This document shows, in pieces, positions 1 through 8,568 of a stretch of DNA of 28,726 nucleotides. A program made the translations under genes and the position numbers. The DNA is taken from assembly GCA_023423795.1 (NCBI GenBank), contig JAFAEX010000002.1, forward strand, positions 1 through 28,726, written 5' to 3'. The stretch is from Chloroflexota bacterium (GTDB taxonomy: Bacteria > Chloroflexota > Chloroflexia > Thermomicrobiales > UBA6265). The notes under the pieces are model-generated. The model made no database searches. It worked only from the letters and a program-made list of their open reading frames with translations, and had not been told where the DNA came from. How positions within the stretch are numbered: the first letter of the stretch is position 1; each line of letters starts with the position of its first letter.

Positions 1-26
1 ATCCCTCGACAAGCTCGGGATGACGG
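1..26. repeat. Short dispersed intergenic repeat, copy 1
   Basis: These 26 bases match positions 13834-13859 at 24 of 26 sites; the only differences are aag versus ggg in the middle. Both copies lie between genes. The rest of 1-103 holds GC-rich sequence with short near-repeats of gcatgacggggt type and no convincing gene. The unit may continue to the left of the window. Function unknown. Confidence 0.6.
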
Positions 27-96
27 GGTGGTGCGGTCGGCATGACGGGGTACGCGGTCAGGGCAACGGGGTAGCGCGAGCCGCCGGGTCGTGATC

Positions 97-110
97 CGCG
101 CCCTTACAGC
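97..110. repeat. End of a dispersed palindromic repeat overlapping a stop codon
   Basis: The 14 bases CGCGCCCTTACAGC recur exactly at 9769-9782, where they form one end of a palindromic GGGCGCGAT-GA-ATCGCGCCC element. Here they include the stop codon (TAA, minus strand, 104-106) of the LuxR regulator. The element edge may therefore have supplied the present stop. Confidence 0.5.
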
Positions 111-2866
111 AGGTGCAGTGCGGTGGCCTTGGCGACCGCTTCAGTGCGGTGGCCGACGCCCAGCTTGCCGTAGGCGTTCGCGACGTGGCGCTTGACTGTC
201 GGCAGGCTGATGAAGAGCCGGTCGGCGATTTCCTGGTTCCGCAGGCCCGCCGCGATGAGGCGCAGCACTTCGACCTCCCGGGCCGTGAGCGGCTCGGCAA
301 GCTCCGCCGCTGCGAACCGGGCCGGGTGGGCGGACGGTTGCGCCGGCTCGTCGAAGACCCGCGCCAACCGTCGAGCGTAGGCGCTCGCGACCGGGCCATC
401 GGCGGCGCGGCGCAGGAGGCGCCGCATCGGCTCGCCCTCGTCCACGAAGGTCCGCAGGTAGCCCTCCGGCTCGGCCAGCGACAGGGCGCGTTCCAGCGAG
501 GCAGCCGCAACCGGGACGTCGCCGCGCTGCTGGTGGGCGAGCGCCCGCACCACGAGGATGTCGATCGCGCTCCCCGCCCGCTCGCCCACCTCCGCCGCGT
601 GCAGGAGGCGGTCGAGGAGCCCGGTGGCCTGGTCGAGGGCGCGCTCGTCGCGGTCGGCGACGGCCTTGGCCATGAGCACCCGGGCGAGGGTGATGTGGGC
701 GAATTCCCGCAGGTAGCCGACCTCGTCGTCGGCGGAAAGGTCGTGCTCCCGCGCCCAGGCGAGGGCGTCGCCCACCCGGCCCTGGGCGAGCCAGACCCGG
801 GCCACCAGCGCCGCGACCGGGCGCACGTTCGGGGAGAAGTCGCCCGCGTAGCGGCGCTCGGCCTCGTGGAGCAGCTCGAGCGCGCCGTCCAGGTCGCCCC
901 GTGATTCCCGGATGCGGGCCATCGCCACGCACCAGCGATACGGGTTCTGGGGGAACCCCATGTGCTCGCCCAGGTCCGCGCTGGCCCGCAGGTGCGCGGC
1001 GGCCGCATCCAGGTCGCCGCGTTCCCGCTGGAGGGCGGCCAGCCCCACGTGCATGTCCGCCGCGCCTCGCAGGACCGGCCCGCCCGTCCCCGTCGCCAGG
1101 GCCAGCGCATCCTCGTAGGTGCGCCGCGCCTCGCGGAGGCGGCCCTGCGCGATCCGGATGTCGGCCAGGGTGACCGCGCCCGCGATGGCGTCGGCGACGT
1201 TGCCGGCCCGCCGCAGATCCCCCATCCCGGCGGCATACGACCGGTACGCCCCGGCGAGATCCCCGTTCGCCCAGGACGCAAGCCCGAGGATGGCCGACGC
1301 CGCCCCGCGCCACACGAGGTCGTCGGCGGGGACGAGGTCGAGCGCCTCCCGGGCGCGGGCCACGGCGGTCGCCAGGTCGCCCAGCGCGAGCGCCCGCCCG
1401 GCCCGCGAAACGGCGATCACGCCCGGGAGGCGGCGGAACTCCTCGTCGTCGAGGACGACCATCGCGGTCGATTGGCCGTCCGGCTGACCGGTCCCGCCCA
1501 CCGCCGGATCCAGCCACCGTTCGGCATCGCGCAACCGGTCCTCGACGCCGTCGAGTTGGCCGTTGCCCAGCAGCGCCGTGGCGTACCCCGCGCTGAGCAC
1601 GGGCCGATGGCGGAAGACGGCGTCGGGGAGCGCCCGGTACCAGCCGAGCAGGGTGGCCTCCCGACGGCCACGGCGCATCGCCGGCGCCGCCCGTTCGACC
1701 AGGTCCGCCGCCCGGGCGGCATCCCCGCCGGCGAGCGCGTGGCGGATGGCGTCGGCCAGTGAACCGTGGCGCTCGTGCCACGCGCTCGCGTTGCGGTGCA
1801 GCGTTGCGGCACGGTCGGGCCGATCCGCCGCCAGCCGCGCGCGTAGGACGTCGGCGAACAGGTGGTGGTAGCGGTACCAGTGCCGCGCGTCGTCCAGTGG
1901 CACGACGAACAGGTTGCCCCGCTCCAGGGCCTCCAGCACCGCCGCGCCATCGTCGTGGCCGGTGACGGCATTGCAGAGGGGTCCGCTCAATCGGTCGAGA
2001 ATGGCGGTATCCAGCAGAAACGCGCGGATCGCCTCGGGTTGGCGCTCCAGCACCTCTTCGGCGAGATAGTCCACGACATAGCGGTCGTCGCCGGCGAACG
2101 CCCGGATGAACGCGGGAACGTCGGGTCGCCCGCGCACCGAAAGCGCCGCCAACTGGAGCCCGGCGATCCAGCCTTCGGTGCGAGCCTCCAGCGCCGCGAC
2201 GTCATCCGCCGCGAGTCCCAACCCCATCGCGCCGTTGAGGAACGCGGCCGCCTCGTCGGGCGTGAACCGCAAGTCGGCCGCCCGAAGCTCGACCAACTGC
2301 CCGCGCGCGCGCAACCGGGGCAACGGGAGCGGCGGATCTTCGCGGGTGGCGATGACCAGGTGCAGGTTGGGCGGCAGGTGGTCGAGCAGGAACGCCAGCG
2401 CGTCGTGGATCGGACGGCTCTGGATCACGTGGTAGTCGTCGAGCACGAGCACGACGTCGTCGAGCGCGGCGACCTCGTTGATCAGGGACGCCAGGACGGA
2501 CGCGATCGGCGGCGGCTGCGGCGACCGCAGGAGGGCGAGCGCGGTGCCGCCGATCCCGGACGGCAACCCCTGCAGCGCGGTGACGACGTAGGCCCAGAAG
2601 AGCGCCGGATCGTTGTCGCCAGGGTCGAGCGAGACCCAGGCGGCGGTCCGTTCGCCCGCCGGGGTCGCCGCCAGCCAATCGGCGAGCAGCGTGGTCTTGC
2701 CGGACCCCGCCGGCGCGGCGACGAGGGTCAGCGCGCACCCGATCCGGTCGTCCAGCCGCGCGACCAGCCGCGGGCGAGGCACCACCCGGGGGCGGCGCCG
2801 GGGGACGTAGCCCTTGGTCGCCAGGAGCGGCGCCGCGGCGGCGCTTTGTCCGTCCGTGTCCACCAT
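104..2866 (-). CDS. MalT-like ATP-dependent LuxR family transcriptional regulator
   Basis: A 920-residue STAND-type regulator. Family members bind ATP and an inducer, then oligomerise to activate promoters. The N-terminus has the family's LLATK-YVPR-PRLVARLDD lead-in (residues 14-39). Walker A APAGSGKTT is at 51-59 and Walker B VVLVLDDYH at about 138-146. A long TPR-like helical middle follows, and the last 60 residues form a LuxR helix-turn-helix (LTAREVEVLRLIAAGLRNQE onward). The ATG at 2866 is preferred over an in-frame start at 2932 because the family's conserved N-terminus begins just after it. I see no good ribosome site. The gene is divergent from the importer at 3181, so regulation of that operon is plausible but inferred. 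Its stop codon lies inside a repeat shared with 9769-9782. Confidence 0.93.
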   Translation of the reverse strand: MVDTDGQSAAAAPLLATKGYVPRRRPRVVPRPRLVARLDDRIGCALTLVAAPAGSGKTTLLADWLAATPAGERTAAWVSLDPGDNDPALFWAYVVTALQGLPSGIGGTALALLRSPQPPPIASVLASLINEVAALDDVVLVLDDYHVIQSRPIHDALAFLLDHLPPNLHLVIATREDPPLPLPRLRARGQLVELRAADLRFTPDEAAAFLNGAMGLGLAADDVAALEARTEGWIAGLQLAALSVRGRPDVPAFIRAFAGDDRYVVDYLAEEVLERQPEAIRAFLLDTAILDRLSGPLCNAVTGHDDGAAVLEALERGNLFVVPLDDARHWYRYHHLFADVLRARLAADRPDRAATLHRNASAWHERHGSLADAIRHALAGGDAARAADLVERAAPAMRRGRREATLLGWYRALPDAVFRHRPVLSAGYATALLGNGQLDGVEDRLRDAERWLDPAVGGTGQPDGQSTAMVVLDDEEFRRLPGVIAVSRAGRALALGDLATAVARAREALDLVPADDLVWRGAASAILGLASWANGDLAGAYRSYAAGMGDLRRAGNVADAIAGAVTLADIRIAQGRLREARRTYEDALALATGTGGPVLRGAADMHVGLAALQRERGDLDAAAAHLRASADLGEHMGFPQNPYRWCVAMARIRESRGDLDGALELLHEAERRYAGDFSPNVRPVAALVARVWLAQGRVGDALAWAREHDLSADDEVGYLREFAHITLARVLMAKAVADRDERALDQATGLLDRLLHAAEVGERAGSAIDILVVRALAHQQRGDVPVAAASLERALSLAEPEGYLRTFVDEGEPMRRLLRRAADGPVASAYARRLARVFDEPAQPSAHPARFAAAELAEPLTAREVEVLRLIAAGLRNQEIADRLFISLPTVKRHVANAYGKLGVGHRTEAVAKATALHLL

Positions 2867-2921
2867 GCGCGGAGTATGGGGCAACCCCGCACGGCGGGCA
2901 TCGTGCCGCCAGCGCCATGCG

Positions 2922-2951
2922 TTGACACCCAAAACGGCCGTGGGCTACCCT
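2922..2951 (+). promoter_or_regulatory. Sigma-70-like promoter of the branched-chain amino acid type importer
   Basis: A perfect -35 TTGACA (2922-2927) is separated by 18 bases from TACCCT (2946-2951), which keeps the T, A and final T of a -10. Transcription from about 2958 would give a leader of roughly 220 bases before the ATG at 3181. The site sits between divergent genes, next to the regulator's start at 2866, so it is a natural target for that regulator. Confidence 0.55.
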
Positions 2952-2957
2952 GCGCCA

Positions 2958-3180
2958 TCGCCGCGGAAGCGGGAACAACTACGGGTTCAACGAAGCACGC
3001 GGGCCTGGCCACGGGCCAAGGGGCGATCCGACGTTCGGCGACAGCCGGGCGGATCCACCCACGGGTGGGGCGGGTCGCCGGACGGGCAACGGGGCCGTCC
3101 GGGTGCGGACGACGGACCGAGGCATTCGGTTGGATCGCGGCCTGGCGATGGCGCCGGCCGACAGTCGTTGGAGGTAACGA
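2958..3180 (+). promoter_or_regulatory. Long, foldable 5' leader of the importer operon
   Basis: About 220 non-coding bases between the candidate promoter and the binding-protein gene. By eye, 3022-3029 can pair with 3072-3079 (8 pairs, one G-U), enclosing a small hairpin at 3028-3038 and another at 3055-3068. A perfect 8-pair hairpin, 3078-3085 with 3095-3102 and a 9-base loop, competes with the base of the first stem. The arrangement could switch between two folds. I do not recognise a known riboswitch class, and high GC makes chance pairing likely. The leader ends in a strong ribosome site, GGAGGT at 3170-3175. Confidence 0.3.
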
Positions 3181-4539
3181 ATGGACCCGCGCGTCGCCAA
3201 ACTCGTCGAGCAGATCAACTCCGGAGCGATCGACCGCCGCGCCTTCATGGCCCGCGCCGCCGCCCTCGGCCTGTCCGCCGGGGCGCTCGGCACGCTCCTC
3301 CGCGGTGGTTCCGCCGCGGCGCAGGACGCCACCCCGGCGGCCGGGGAAGCCACGCTGGTCGGCAACCCGAACATCCCGCACATCACCACCACCGACAAGG
3401 GCACCATCAAGTTCTACTCCTCCTGGCCGATGATCGCCGGCAACGAGCAGATCGGGCAGGACATGCGCGCCGCCGTCGAACTCGCGCTCGAGGACTACGG
3501 GCACGCCGCCGGCGGCTTCGCCATCGAATACGAAGCCCTCGACGACGCCCTCGCCTCCACCGGCAACTGGGACGCCGGCAAGGAGTCCGAGAACGCCAAC
3601 ACCGCCGTCAACGACGCCGACGCGATGATCTACATCGGCACCTACAACTCCGGCGCCGCCGCCATCGCGATCCCGATCCTGAACGAAGTCCCGATGGGCA
3701 TGATCTCGCCCGCCAACACCTACCCGGGCCTCACCCAGGCGGTCGAGGGCGTCACCGAAGAGGGCGAGCCGGACAAGTTCTACCCGACCGGCAAGCGCAA
3801 CTACGCCCGCAACGCCGTGCCCGACCACCTGCAGGGCGGCGCCCAGGCCAACTGGTCCCGCGAGCAGGGCTTCCCCTCCGCCTACGTGCTCCACGACAAC
3901 GAGCTGTACGGCAAGGGCGTGGCGACCGCCTTCCGGCTCTACTTCGAGCAGCTCGGCGGCGAAATCCTCGGCTTCGAGGCCTACCAGCGCGACGCGCCGG
4001 ACTACCAGGCGCTGGCCACGTCCATCGCCGACCGCGGCCCGGCCGTCGTCTACGTCGGCACCGTCGCCACCAACAACCCCGGCAAGCTGGTGCAGGACCT
4101 GCGCTCGGTGATGCCGGCGAGCGACGTCACCATCGTCCTGCCGGACGGCTGCTTCAACGAGTCCTTCGTCGAGGCCGCCGCCGATTCCGCCGAGGGCTGC
4201 TACGTCACCTTCGGCGGCGTGCCGCCGGCGTACCTCGAGAGCGAGGTCGGCAAGAGCTGGGTGGCCCGGATGCAGGAGCGCGTCGGCCACATGCCCGACG
4301 CCTACGCCACCTACTCCTACGAAGCCGCCATCATCGCCCTCCAGGCGATCGACCAGGTCCAGGAGAAGGACCGGGTCAAGATCATGGACGCGATGCTGGC
4401 GACCCAGGGCTTCGAGGGCCTCTCCGGCACCTACGGCTTCACCGAAACCGGCGACCCGGACAAGCCGAGCGTCTTCCTGAGCCAGGTCCAGGACGGCAAG
4501 TTCGTCCAGATCGGGTTCATCAACCCGCCGACGGCGTAG
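3181..4539 (+). CDS. livK: Branched-chain amino acid type ABC transporter, substrate-binding protein
   Basis: A 452-residue extracellular ligand-binding protein of the LivJ/LivK/AmiC type (Peripla_BP_6). It captures the solute outside the membrane and passes it to the permeases encoded next. The N-terminus is a long Tat signal: twin arginines at 19-20 (DRRAFM), a hydrophobic stretch to about 41 and an AAAQ cleavage region near 45-48. The mature part starts with a threonine/proline/alanine-rich stretch and then the two-lobed fold. Typical segments include GQDMRAAVELALED, IGTYNSGAA and ATYSYEAAIIALQAI. The ATG follows GGAGGT by 5 bases. The true ligand may be an amino acid, urea or an amide; sequence alone does not decide. 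Confidence 0.93.
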   Translation: MDPRVAKLVEQINSGAIDRRAFMARAAALGLSAGALGTLLRGGSAAAQDATPAAGEATLVGNPNIPHITTTDKGTIKFYSSWPMIAGNEQIGQDMRAAVELALEDYGHAAGGFAIEYEALDDALASTGNWDAGKESENANTAVNDADAMIYIGTYNSGAAAIAIPILNEVPMGMISPANTYPGLTQAVEGVTEEGEPDKFYPTGKRNYARNAVPDHLQGGAQANWSREQGFPSAYVLHDNELYGKGVATAFRLYFEQLGGEILGFEAYQRDAPDYQALATSIADRGPAVVYVGTVATNNPGKLVQDLRSVMPASDVTIVLPDGCFNESFVEAAADSAEGCYVTFGGVPPAYLESEVGKSWVARMQERVGHMPDAYATYSYEAAIIALQAIDQVQEKDRVKIMDAMLATQGFEGLSGTYGFTETGDPDKPSVFLSQVQDGKFVQIGFINPPTA

Positions 4540-4550
4540 TCGGCCCCAAC

Positions 4551-4580
4551 CGGGAGGGAGGGCCGCGGCCCTCCCTCCCG
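4551..4580. terminator. Perfect 30-base palindrome after the binding-protein gene
   Basis: Positions 4551-4565 are the exact reverse complement of 4566-4580 (CGGGAGGGAGGGCCG and its complement), with no spacer. In RNA this gives a very stable hairpin 11 bases after the stop. No clear T-run follows; the next bases are CCCCTTCGTC. It probably acts as a partial terminator or as protection for the binding-protein mRNA, which would raise binding protein over permease. That role is inferred from its place. Confidence 0.7.
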
Positions 4581-4671
4581 CCCCTTCGTCCCCCGACCGA
4601 ACCCGCCCCGGGCGCGCCCGCCGCGCCCCGCGCGGCGGCGCCGACGCCACCAACGCGGCCGTGGTGACCCG

Positions 4672-5646
4672 ATGGATTTCAACGGAAGCCTGTTCGTCCA
4701 GTACGTGATCATCGGCCTCGCCAGCGGCGGGCTGATCGCGCTGATCGCGCTCGGATACACCCTCGTCTACGGCATCGTCGAACTCATCAACTTCGCCCAC
4801 GGCGAAGTGTTCATGATGGGCGCGTTCCTGGCGTTGACGCTCGTCGGGTTCGCCGGCATCACCGCCGATTCCTCCTGGGGAACCATCATCGGGGTGGCGC
4901 TGCTGGCGCTGGCCGCCTCCATGATCTTCAGCGCCGCCATCAACGCCGGGATCGACCGGCTCGCCTACCGCCGGCTGCGCAACGCGCCCCGGCTGGCGCC
5001 GCTGATCACCGCGATCGGCTTCAGTTTCATCCTGCAAAACATCGGCATCTACTGGCTCGGCTCCAACCCGGTCTCCGCGCCGACGCTGCTGCCGAACCAG
5101 TACCGCGCGCTGAACATCCTCACCGAGTGGTTCGGGTTCGACACCCGGATTCGGTTGCGGATCATCGACCTCGCCGTGTTCGCGATCACCATCCCGCTGC
5201 TGATCGGCCTCAGTTGGTTCGTCTACAAAACCCGCACCGGCAAGGCCATGCGCGCCGTCGCGCAGGACCGCGAAGCCGCCGCGCTGATGGGCATCGACAT
5301 CAACCGCACCATCTCGATCGCCTTCCTGCTGGGCGGGTCGCTGGCCGGCGCGGCCGGCATGATCGCCCTCTTCTACAACAACGCCGCCCGCTTCCAGATG
5401 GGCTTCCGCTACGGCCTGTTCGCCTTCACCGCGGCCGTGCTCGGGGGGATCGGCAACCTCTCCGGCGCCGTCCTCGGCGGCGTCTGCATCGGGCTCGTCT
5501 GGGCGCTCAGCGACGGCTTCATGAAGGAGTACATCCCCGCCTGGGGCGCGCAGTGGACGCCGGCCGTCATCTTCGGGGTGCTGGTCATCGTGATGGTCTT
5601 CAAGCCGAGCGGCCTGCTGGGCGAGCAGACGCCCGACAAGGTGTAG
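4672..5646 (+). CDS. livH: Branched-chain amino acid type ABC transporter, permease LivH
   Basis: A 324-residue inner-membrane permease with about eight hydrophobic segments. The LivH hallmark GYTLVYGIVELINFAHGEVF is at 28-47. The cytoplasmic coupling loop GKAMRAVAQDREAAALMGID (190-209) contacts the ATPases. The C-terminus ends in the usual KPSGLLGE. It would pair with LivM to form the channel. The ATG lies 132 bases after the binding-protein stop, beyond a strong palindrome, and has only a weak ribosome site, so translation may be lower than for the binding protein. Confidence 0.95.
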   Translation: MDFNGSLFVQYVIIGLASGGLIALIALGYTLVYGIVELINFAHGEVFMMGAFLALTLVGFAGITADSSWGTIIGVALLALAASMIFSAAINAGIDRLAYRRLRNAPRLAPLITAIGFSFILQNIGIYWLGSNPVSAPTLLPNQYRALNILTEWFGFDTRIRLRIIDLAVFAITIPLLIGLSWFVYKTRTGKAMRAVAQDREAAALMGIDINRTISIAFLLGGSLAGAAGMIALFYNNAARFQMGFRYGLFAFTAAVLGGIGNLSGAVLGGVCIGLVWALSDGFMKEYIPAWGAQWTPAVIFGVLVIVMVFKPSGLLGEQTPDKV

Positions 5647-5655
5647 GAAGAGCCG

Positions 5656-6873
5656 ATGACCGAGACTGCGATCTCCCCGCCGGTGCGCCGGATGCGCCGG
5701 CGGCCAGCCTCCGAAGGCGGCAACCTCAACCCGCGGCAGGTCGCGCTGTTCGTCGTCTGCCTCGTCGTGGCGTTCGCCTACCCGTTCATCGACCAGGCGC
5801 TCGGCTGGGGCCGCGTCGGGTCGTTCATGTCCATCTTCGTCTTCGTCATCCTCGCGATGGGCCTGAACGTCGTCGTCGGCTACGCCGGCCTGCTCGACCT
5901 CGGCTACGCCGCCTTCTTCGCCATCGGCGCCTACACGATGGCGTTCATCACCTCACCCGGCAGCGTCTTCGTCCTCAACGGCATGGTGCCGGAGTGGATG
6001 CAGAACTTCTGGGTCGCGCTCGTCATCTCGTGGTTCATGGCCGCCATCTTCGGCGTCCTGCTCGGCGCGCCGACCCTGCGGCTGCGCGGCGACTACCTCG
6101 CCATCGTCACCCTCGGCTTCGGCGAAATCGTCCCCAACTTCTTCCTCAACGCCGACGGCATCACCAACGGCGCGCGCGGCATCTACCCGATCGGCCGCCC
6201 GCCGACGCTCGACCTGTTCGGACTGTCGCTCTCCTTCGGCCCGACCGACCAGCGCAACTGGTACTGGCTGATCCTGCTGATCGGCCTCCTGTCGCTGTTC
6301 CTCATCAACCGGCTCTACGCCTCCCGCCTCGGGCGCGCGTGGCAGGCCGTGCGCGAAGACGAGATCGCCGCCTCCAGCATGGGCGTCAACCTCGTCCGCA
6401 CCAAACTGTGGGCGTTCGCCCTCGGCGCGTCCTTCTCCGGCTTCGCCGGTTCGGTCTACGCCTCGGCGTTCCAGTACGTGCACCCGAGCCAGTTCGAGTT
6501 CGCCATCTCGGTGATGGTCCTCTCGATGGTCATCCTCGGCGGCATCGGCAACGTCTACGGCGTCATCGCCGGCGCCCTGCTGCTGGCGGTCTTCGACCGC
6601 ATCCTGACCGAAGTGCTCAAGGAACCCGTCCAGCAGATCGGCGAGACGATCGGCTGGAACGCGCTCGCCGAGCACGACATCACCCAGGACCGCCTGCTGG
6701 TCTTCGGGCTCGCCCTCGTGCTGATGATGCTGCTGCGGCCGGGCGGCCTGTTCCCGAGCGCCCAGCGCAAGGCCGAAATGACGCCGGAGGACGAGGACGT
6801 CAGCGTCGCCGAGCAGCAAACCATGTACGACGTCCGGGTCGAGAACGAACCGGCGCTGGGGGAACGGGCATGA
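5656..6873 (+). CDS. livM: Branched-chain amino acid type ABC transporter, permease LivM
   Basis: A 405-residue polytopic permease, partner of LivH. Family landmarks are NVVVGYAGLLDLGYAAFFAI at 71-90, RLRGDYLAIVTLGFGEI at 142-158 and the coupling loop SRLGRAWQAVREDEIAASSM at 223-242. A basic N-terminal tail (RRMRRR, 11-16) precedes the first helix. A polar tail of about 45 residues after the last helix (RPGGLFPSAQRK onward) is somewhat long. The start follows the LivH stop by 9 bases with GGAAGAG as ribosome site. Its stop overlaps the next start (ATGA). Confidence 0.95.
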   Translation: MTETAISPPVRRMRRRPASEGGNLNPRQVALFVVCLVVAFAYPFIDQALGWGRVGSFMSIFVFVILAMGLNVVVGYAGLLDLGYAAFFAIGAYTMAFITSPGSVFVLNGMVPEWMQNFWVALVISWFMAAIFGVLLGAPTLRLRGDYLAIVTLGFGEIVPNFFLNADGITNGARGIYPIGRPPTLDLFGLSLSFGPTDQRNWYWLILLIGLLSLFLINRLYASRLGRAWQAVREDEIAASSMGVNLVRTKLWAFALGASFSGFAGSVYASAFQYVHPSQFEFAISVMVLSMVILGGIGNVYGVIAGALLLAVFDRILTEVLKEPVQQIGETIGWNALAEHDITQDRLLVFGLALVLMMLLRPGGLFPSAQRKAEMTPEDEDVSVAEQQTMYDVRVENEPALGERA

Positions 6874-7763
6874 GCGCCGCGCGGCCGACCGACCGCCCCA
6901 CCTCCGACGCCGCCTCCGTGCTGGCCAACGAACCGGTGCTGGTGGCGCAGGGCGTCACCAAGCAGTTCGGCGGCCTCGTCGCCGTCGATGGCGTCGATCT
7001 CTCCATCCCGCGCGGGGCCATCGCCGGGCTGATCGGCCCGAACGGGGCCGGCAAGACCACCTTCTTCAACATGGTGGCCGGCATCTACGTACCCACCCGC
7101 GGCTCCATCATCTTCGAAGGGAAGCCGATCTTCGCCGGCGAAAACGGCCGCGAAGCCTCGACCCGGCCCGACCAGGTCACCAGCCGCGGCATCGCCCGCA
7201 CGTTCCAGAACGTGCGCCTCTTCGCCAACATGACCGCGCTGGACAACGTCCTGATCGGCATGCACACCCGCCTCACCTCCTCGCCGCTCGGCGCGATCCT
7301 GCGGACGAAGGCGGTACGCGAGGAAGAACGCACCGCGCGGCTGAAGGCGGCCGACCTGCTGGCCTACGTCGGCCTGCGCGGCAAGGGGCCGGAGATCGCC
7401 AAGAACCTCGCCTACGGCGACCAGCGGCGGCTGGAGATCGCCCGCGCGCTGGCCAGCGAACCGCGCCTGCTGCTGCTGGACGAACCGACCGCCGGCATGA
7501 ACCCGCAGGAGACGGCGCAACTCACCCGCTTCATCGACGGCATGCGGCGGGAACTGGGCATCACCATCCTGCTGATCGAGCACGACATGAAGGTGGTCAT
7601 GGGCATCTCCGACCAGGTCGCCGTGCTCGACCACGGGGTCAAGATCGCCGACGGCACCCCGGCGCAGGTCCAGCGGGACCCGAAGGTCATCGAGGCCTAC
7701 CTCGGCTCCGGCGCCGCCGCGCTGGCGGCCGAACGCGCCACGGACGCCCCGACCGCTCCCTGA
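6870..7763 (+). CDS. livG: Branched-chain amino acid type ABC transporter, ATPase LivG
   Basis: A 297-residue ABC ATPase that powers the LivHM channel. Walker A GPNGAGKT is at 56-63, Q-loop Q113 in RTFQNVRLF, signature AYGDQRRLEIARALA from 181 (the usual LivG variant of LSGGQ), Walker B LLLLDE at 200-205 and H-loop H238. The ATG at 6870 overlaps the LivM stop by 4 bases, which indicates translational coupling. The open frame continues upstream through livM, but that part is a shadow. The first 20 residues and last 20 residues are low-complexity Ala/Pro/Thr extensions. Confidence 0.95.
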   Translation: MSAARPTDRPTSDAASVLANEPVLVAQGVTKQFGGLVAVDGVDLSIPRGAIAGLIGPNGAGKTTFFNMVAGIYVPTRGSIIFEGKPIFAGENGREASTRPDQVTSRGIARTFQNVRLFANMTALDNVLIGMHTRLTSSPLGAILRTKAVREEERTARLKAADLLAYVGLRGKGPEIAKNLAYGDQRRLEIARALASEPRLLLLDEPTAGMNPQETAQLTRFIDGMRRELGITILLIEHDMKVVMGISDQVAVLDHGVKIADGTPAQVQRDPKVIEAYLGSGAAALAAERATDAPTAP

Positions 7764-7827
7764 CCCGACACCCGGTTCCGGGCCAGCGCGCCGCCCGGAG
7801 CCGCCGACCGACGAGGCCAAGCCCGCG

Positions 7828-8535
7828 ATGCCGATGCTCGAGATCCGCGACCTGAACACCTACTACGGGCACATCCACGCCCTGAAGGGGATCACGCTCG
7901 ACGTCGAGCAGGGGGAGATCGTCGCCCTCATCGGTTCCAACGGCGCCGGCAAGAGCACCACCCTGAAGACCATCTCCGGCCTGCTCAGCCCGCGCTCGGG
8001 CACCATCACGCTCAACGGGCAGAAGATCTCCGGCACCCCCGCCCACAAGGTCGCCGCCATGGGCGTGGCGCAATCGCCCGAAGGCCGGCGGATCTTCCCG
8101 CGGATGTCGGTGCAGGAAAACCTCGAGATGGGCGCCTTTTCCCACGGGAAGGTGGACCCGGACGACCTCGAGCGCGTCTTCACCCTCTTCCCGCGGCTCA
8201 AGGAGCGCATCAACCAGAAGGCCGGCACGATGTCCGGCGGCGAGCAGCAAATGCTGGCGATGGGCCGCGCCCTGATGGCCCGCCCGAGCCTGCTGCTGCT
8301 GGACGAGCCCTCGATGGGGCTGGCCCCGATGCTGGTGGACACCATCTTCGGCATCGTCCGGGAGATCAACGCGCAGGGCACCACCGTGCTGCTGGTGGAA
8401 CAGAACGCGCTGCAGGCGCTCTCCATCGCCAACCGCGGCTACGTCATCCAGACCGGCAAGATCGTGCTCACCGACGACGCCCCGGCCCTGCTGCGCAACG
8501 ACATGGTCCGCAAGGCCTACCTCGGCGAGGACTGA
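7828..8535 (+). CDS. livF: Branched-chain amino acid type ABC transporter, ATPase LivF
   Basis: A 235-residue ABC ATPase, the second nucleotide-binding subunit. Walker A GSNGAGKST is at 36-44, Q-loop Q82 (AQSPEGRRIF), signature MSGGEQQMLAMGRALM from 135, Walker B LLLLDE at 155-160, followed by PSMGLAP. LivF proteins carry VEQN where most ABC ATPases have the H-loop histidine, and this one does (Q192). It begins 64 bases after livG with only a weak ribosome site; a start two codons later is possible. It is the last gene of the importer operon and is convergent with the hydrolase at 8569. Confidence 0.94.
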   Translation: MPMLEIRDLNTYYGHIHALKGITLDVEQGEIVALIGSNGAGKSTTLKTISGLLSPRSGTITLNGQKISGTPAHKVAAMGVAQSPEGRRIFPRMSVQENLEMGAFSHGKVDPDDLERVFTLFPRLKERINQKAGTMSGGEQQMLAMGRALMARPSLLLLDEPSMGLAPMLVDTIFGIVREINAQGTTVLLVEQNALQALSIANRGYVIQTGKIVLTDDAPALLRNDMVRKAYLGED

Positions 8536-8568
8536 CCCGAGCCTCGACCCGCGCGGTCGCCGGACCGG

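Noticed and set aside
1862..3433. 523-codon plus-strand frame antisense to the LuxR regulator
   Set aside because: The regulator in the opposite strand has full domain support; this frame is an Arg/Gln-rich shadow.
2728..5037. 769-codon minus-strand open frame across the importer genes
   Set aside because: It is a high-GC antisense shadow of the binding-protein and livH genes and of the divergent region; no domains, Asp/Gly/Val-rich composition.
5127..6869. Long plus-strand open frame upstream of livG
   Set aside because: It overlaps livH and livM in another frame, is extremely Arg/Pro/His-rich, and the true livG start at 6870 overlaps the livM stop as expected.
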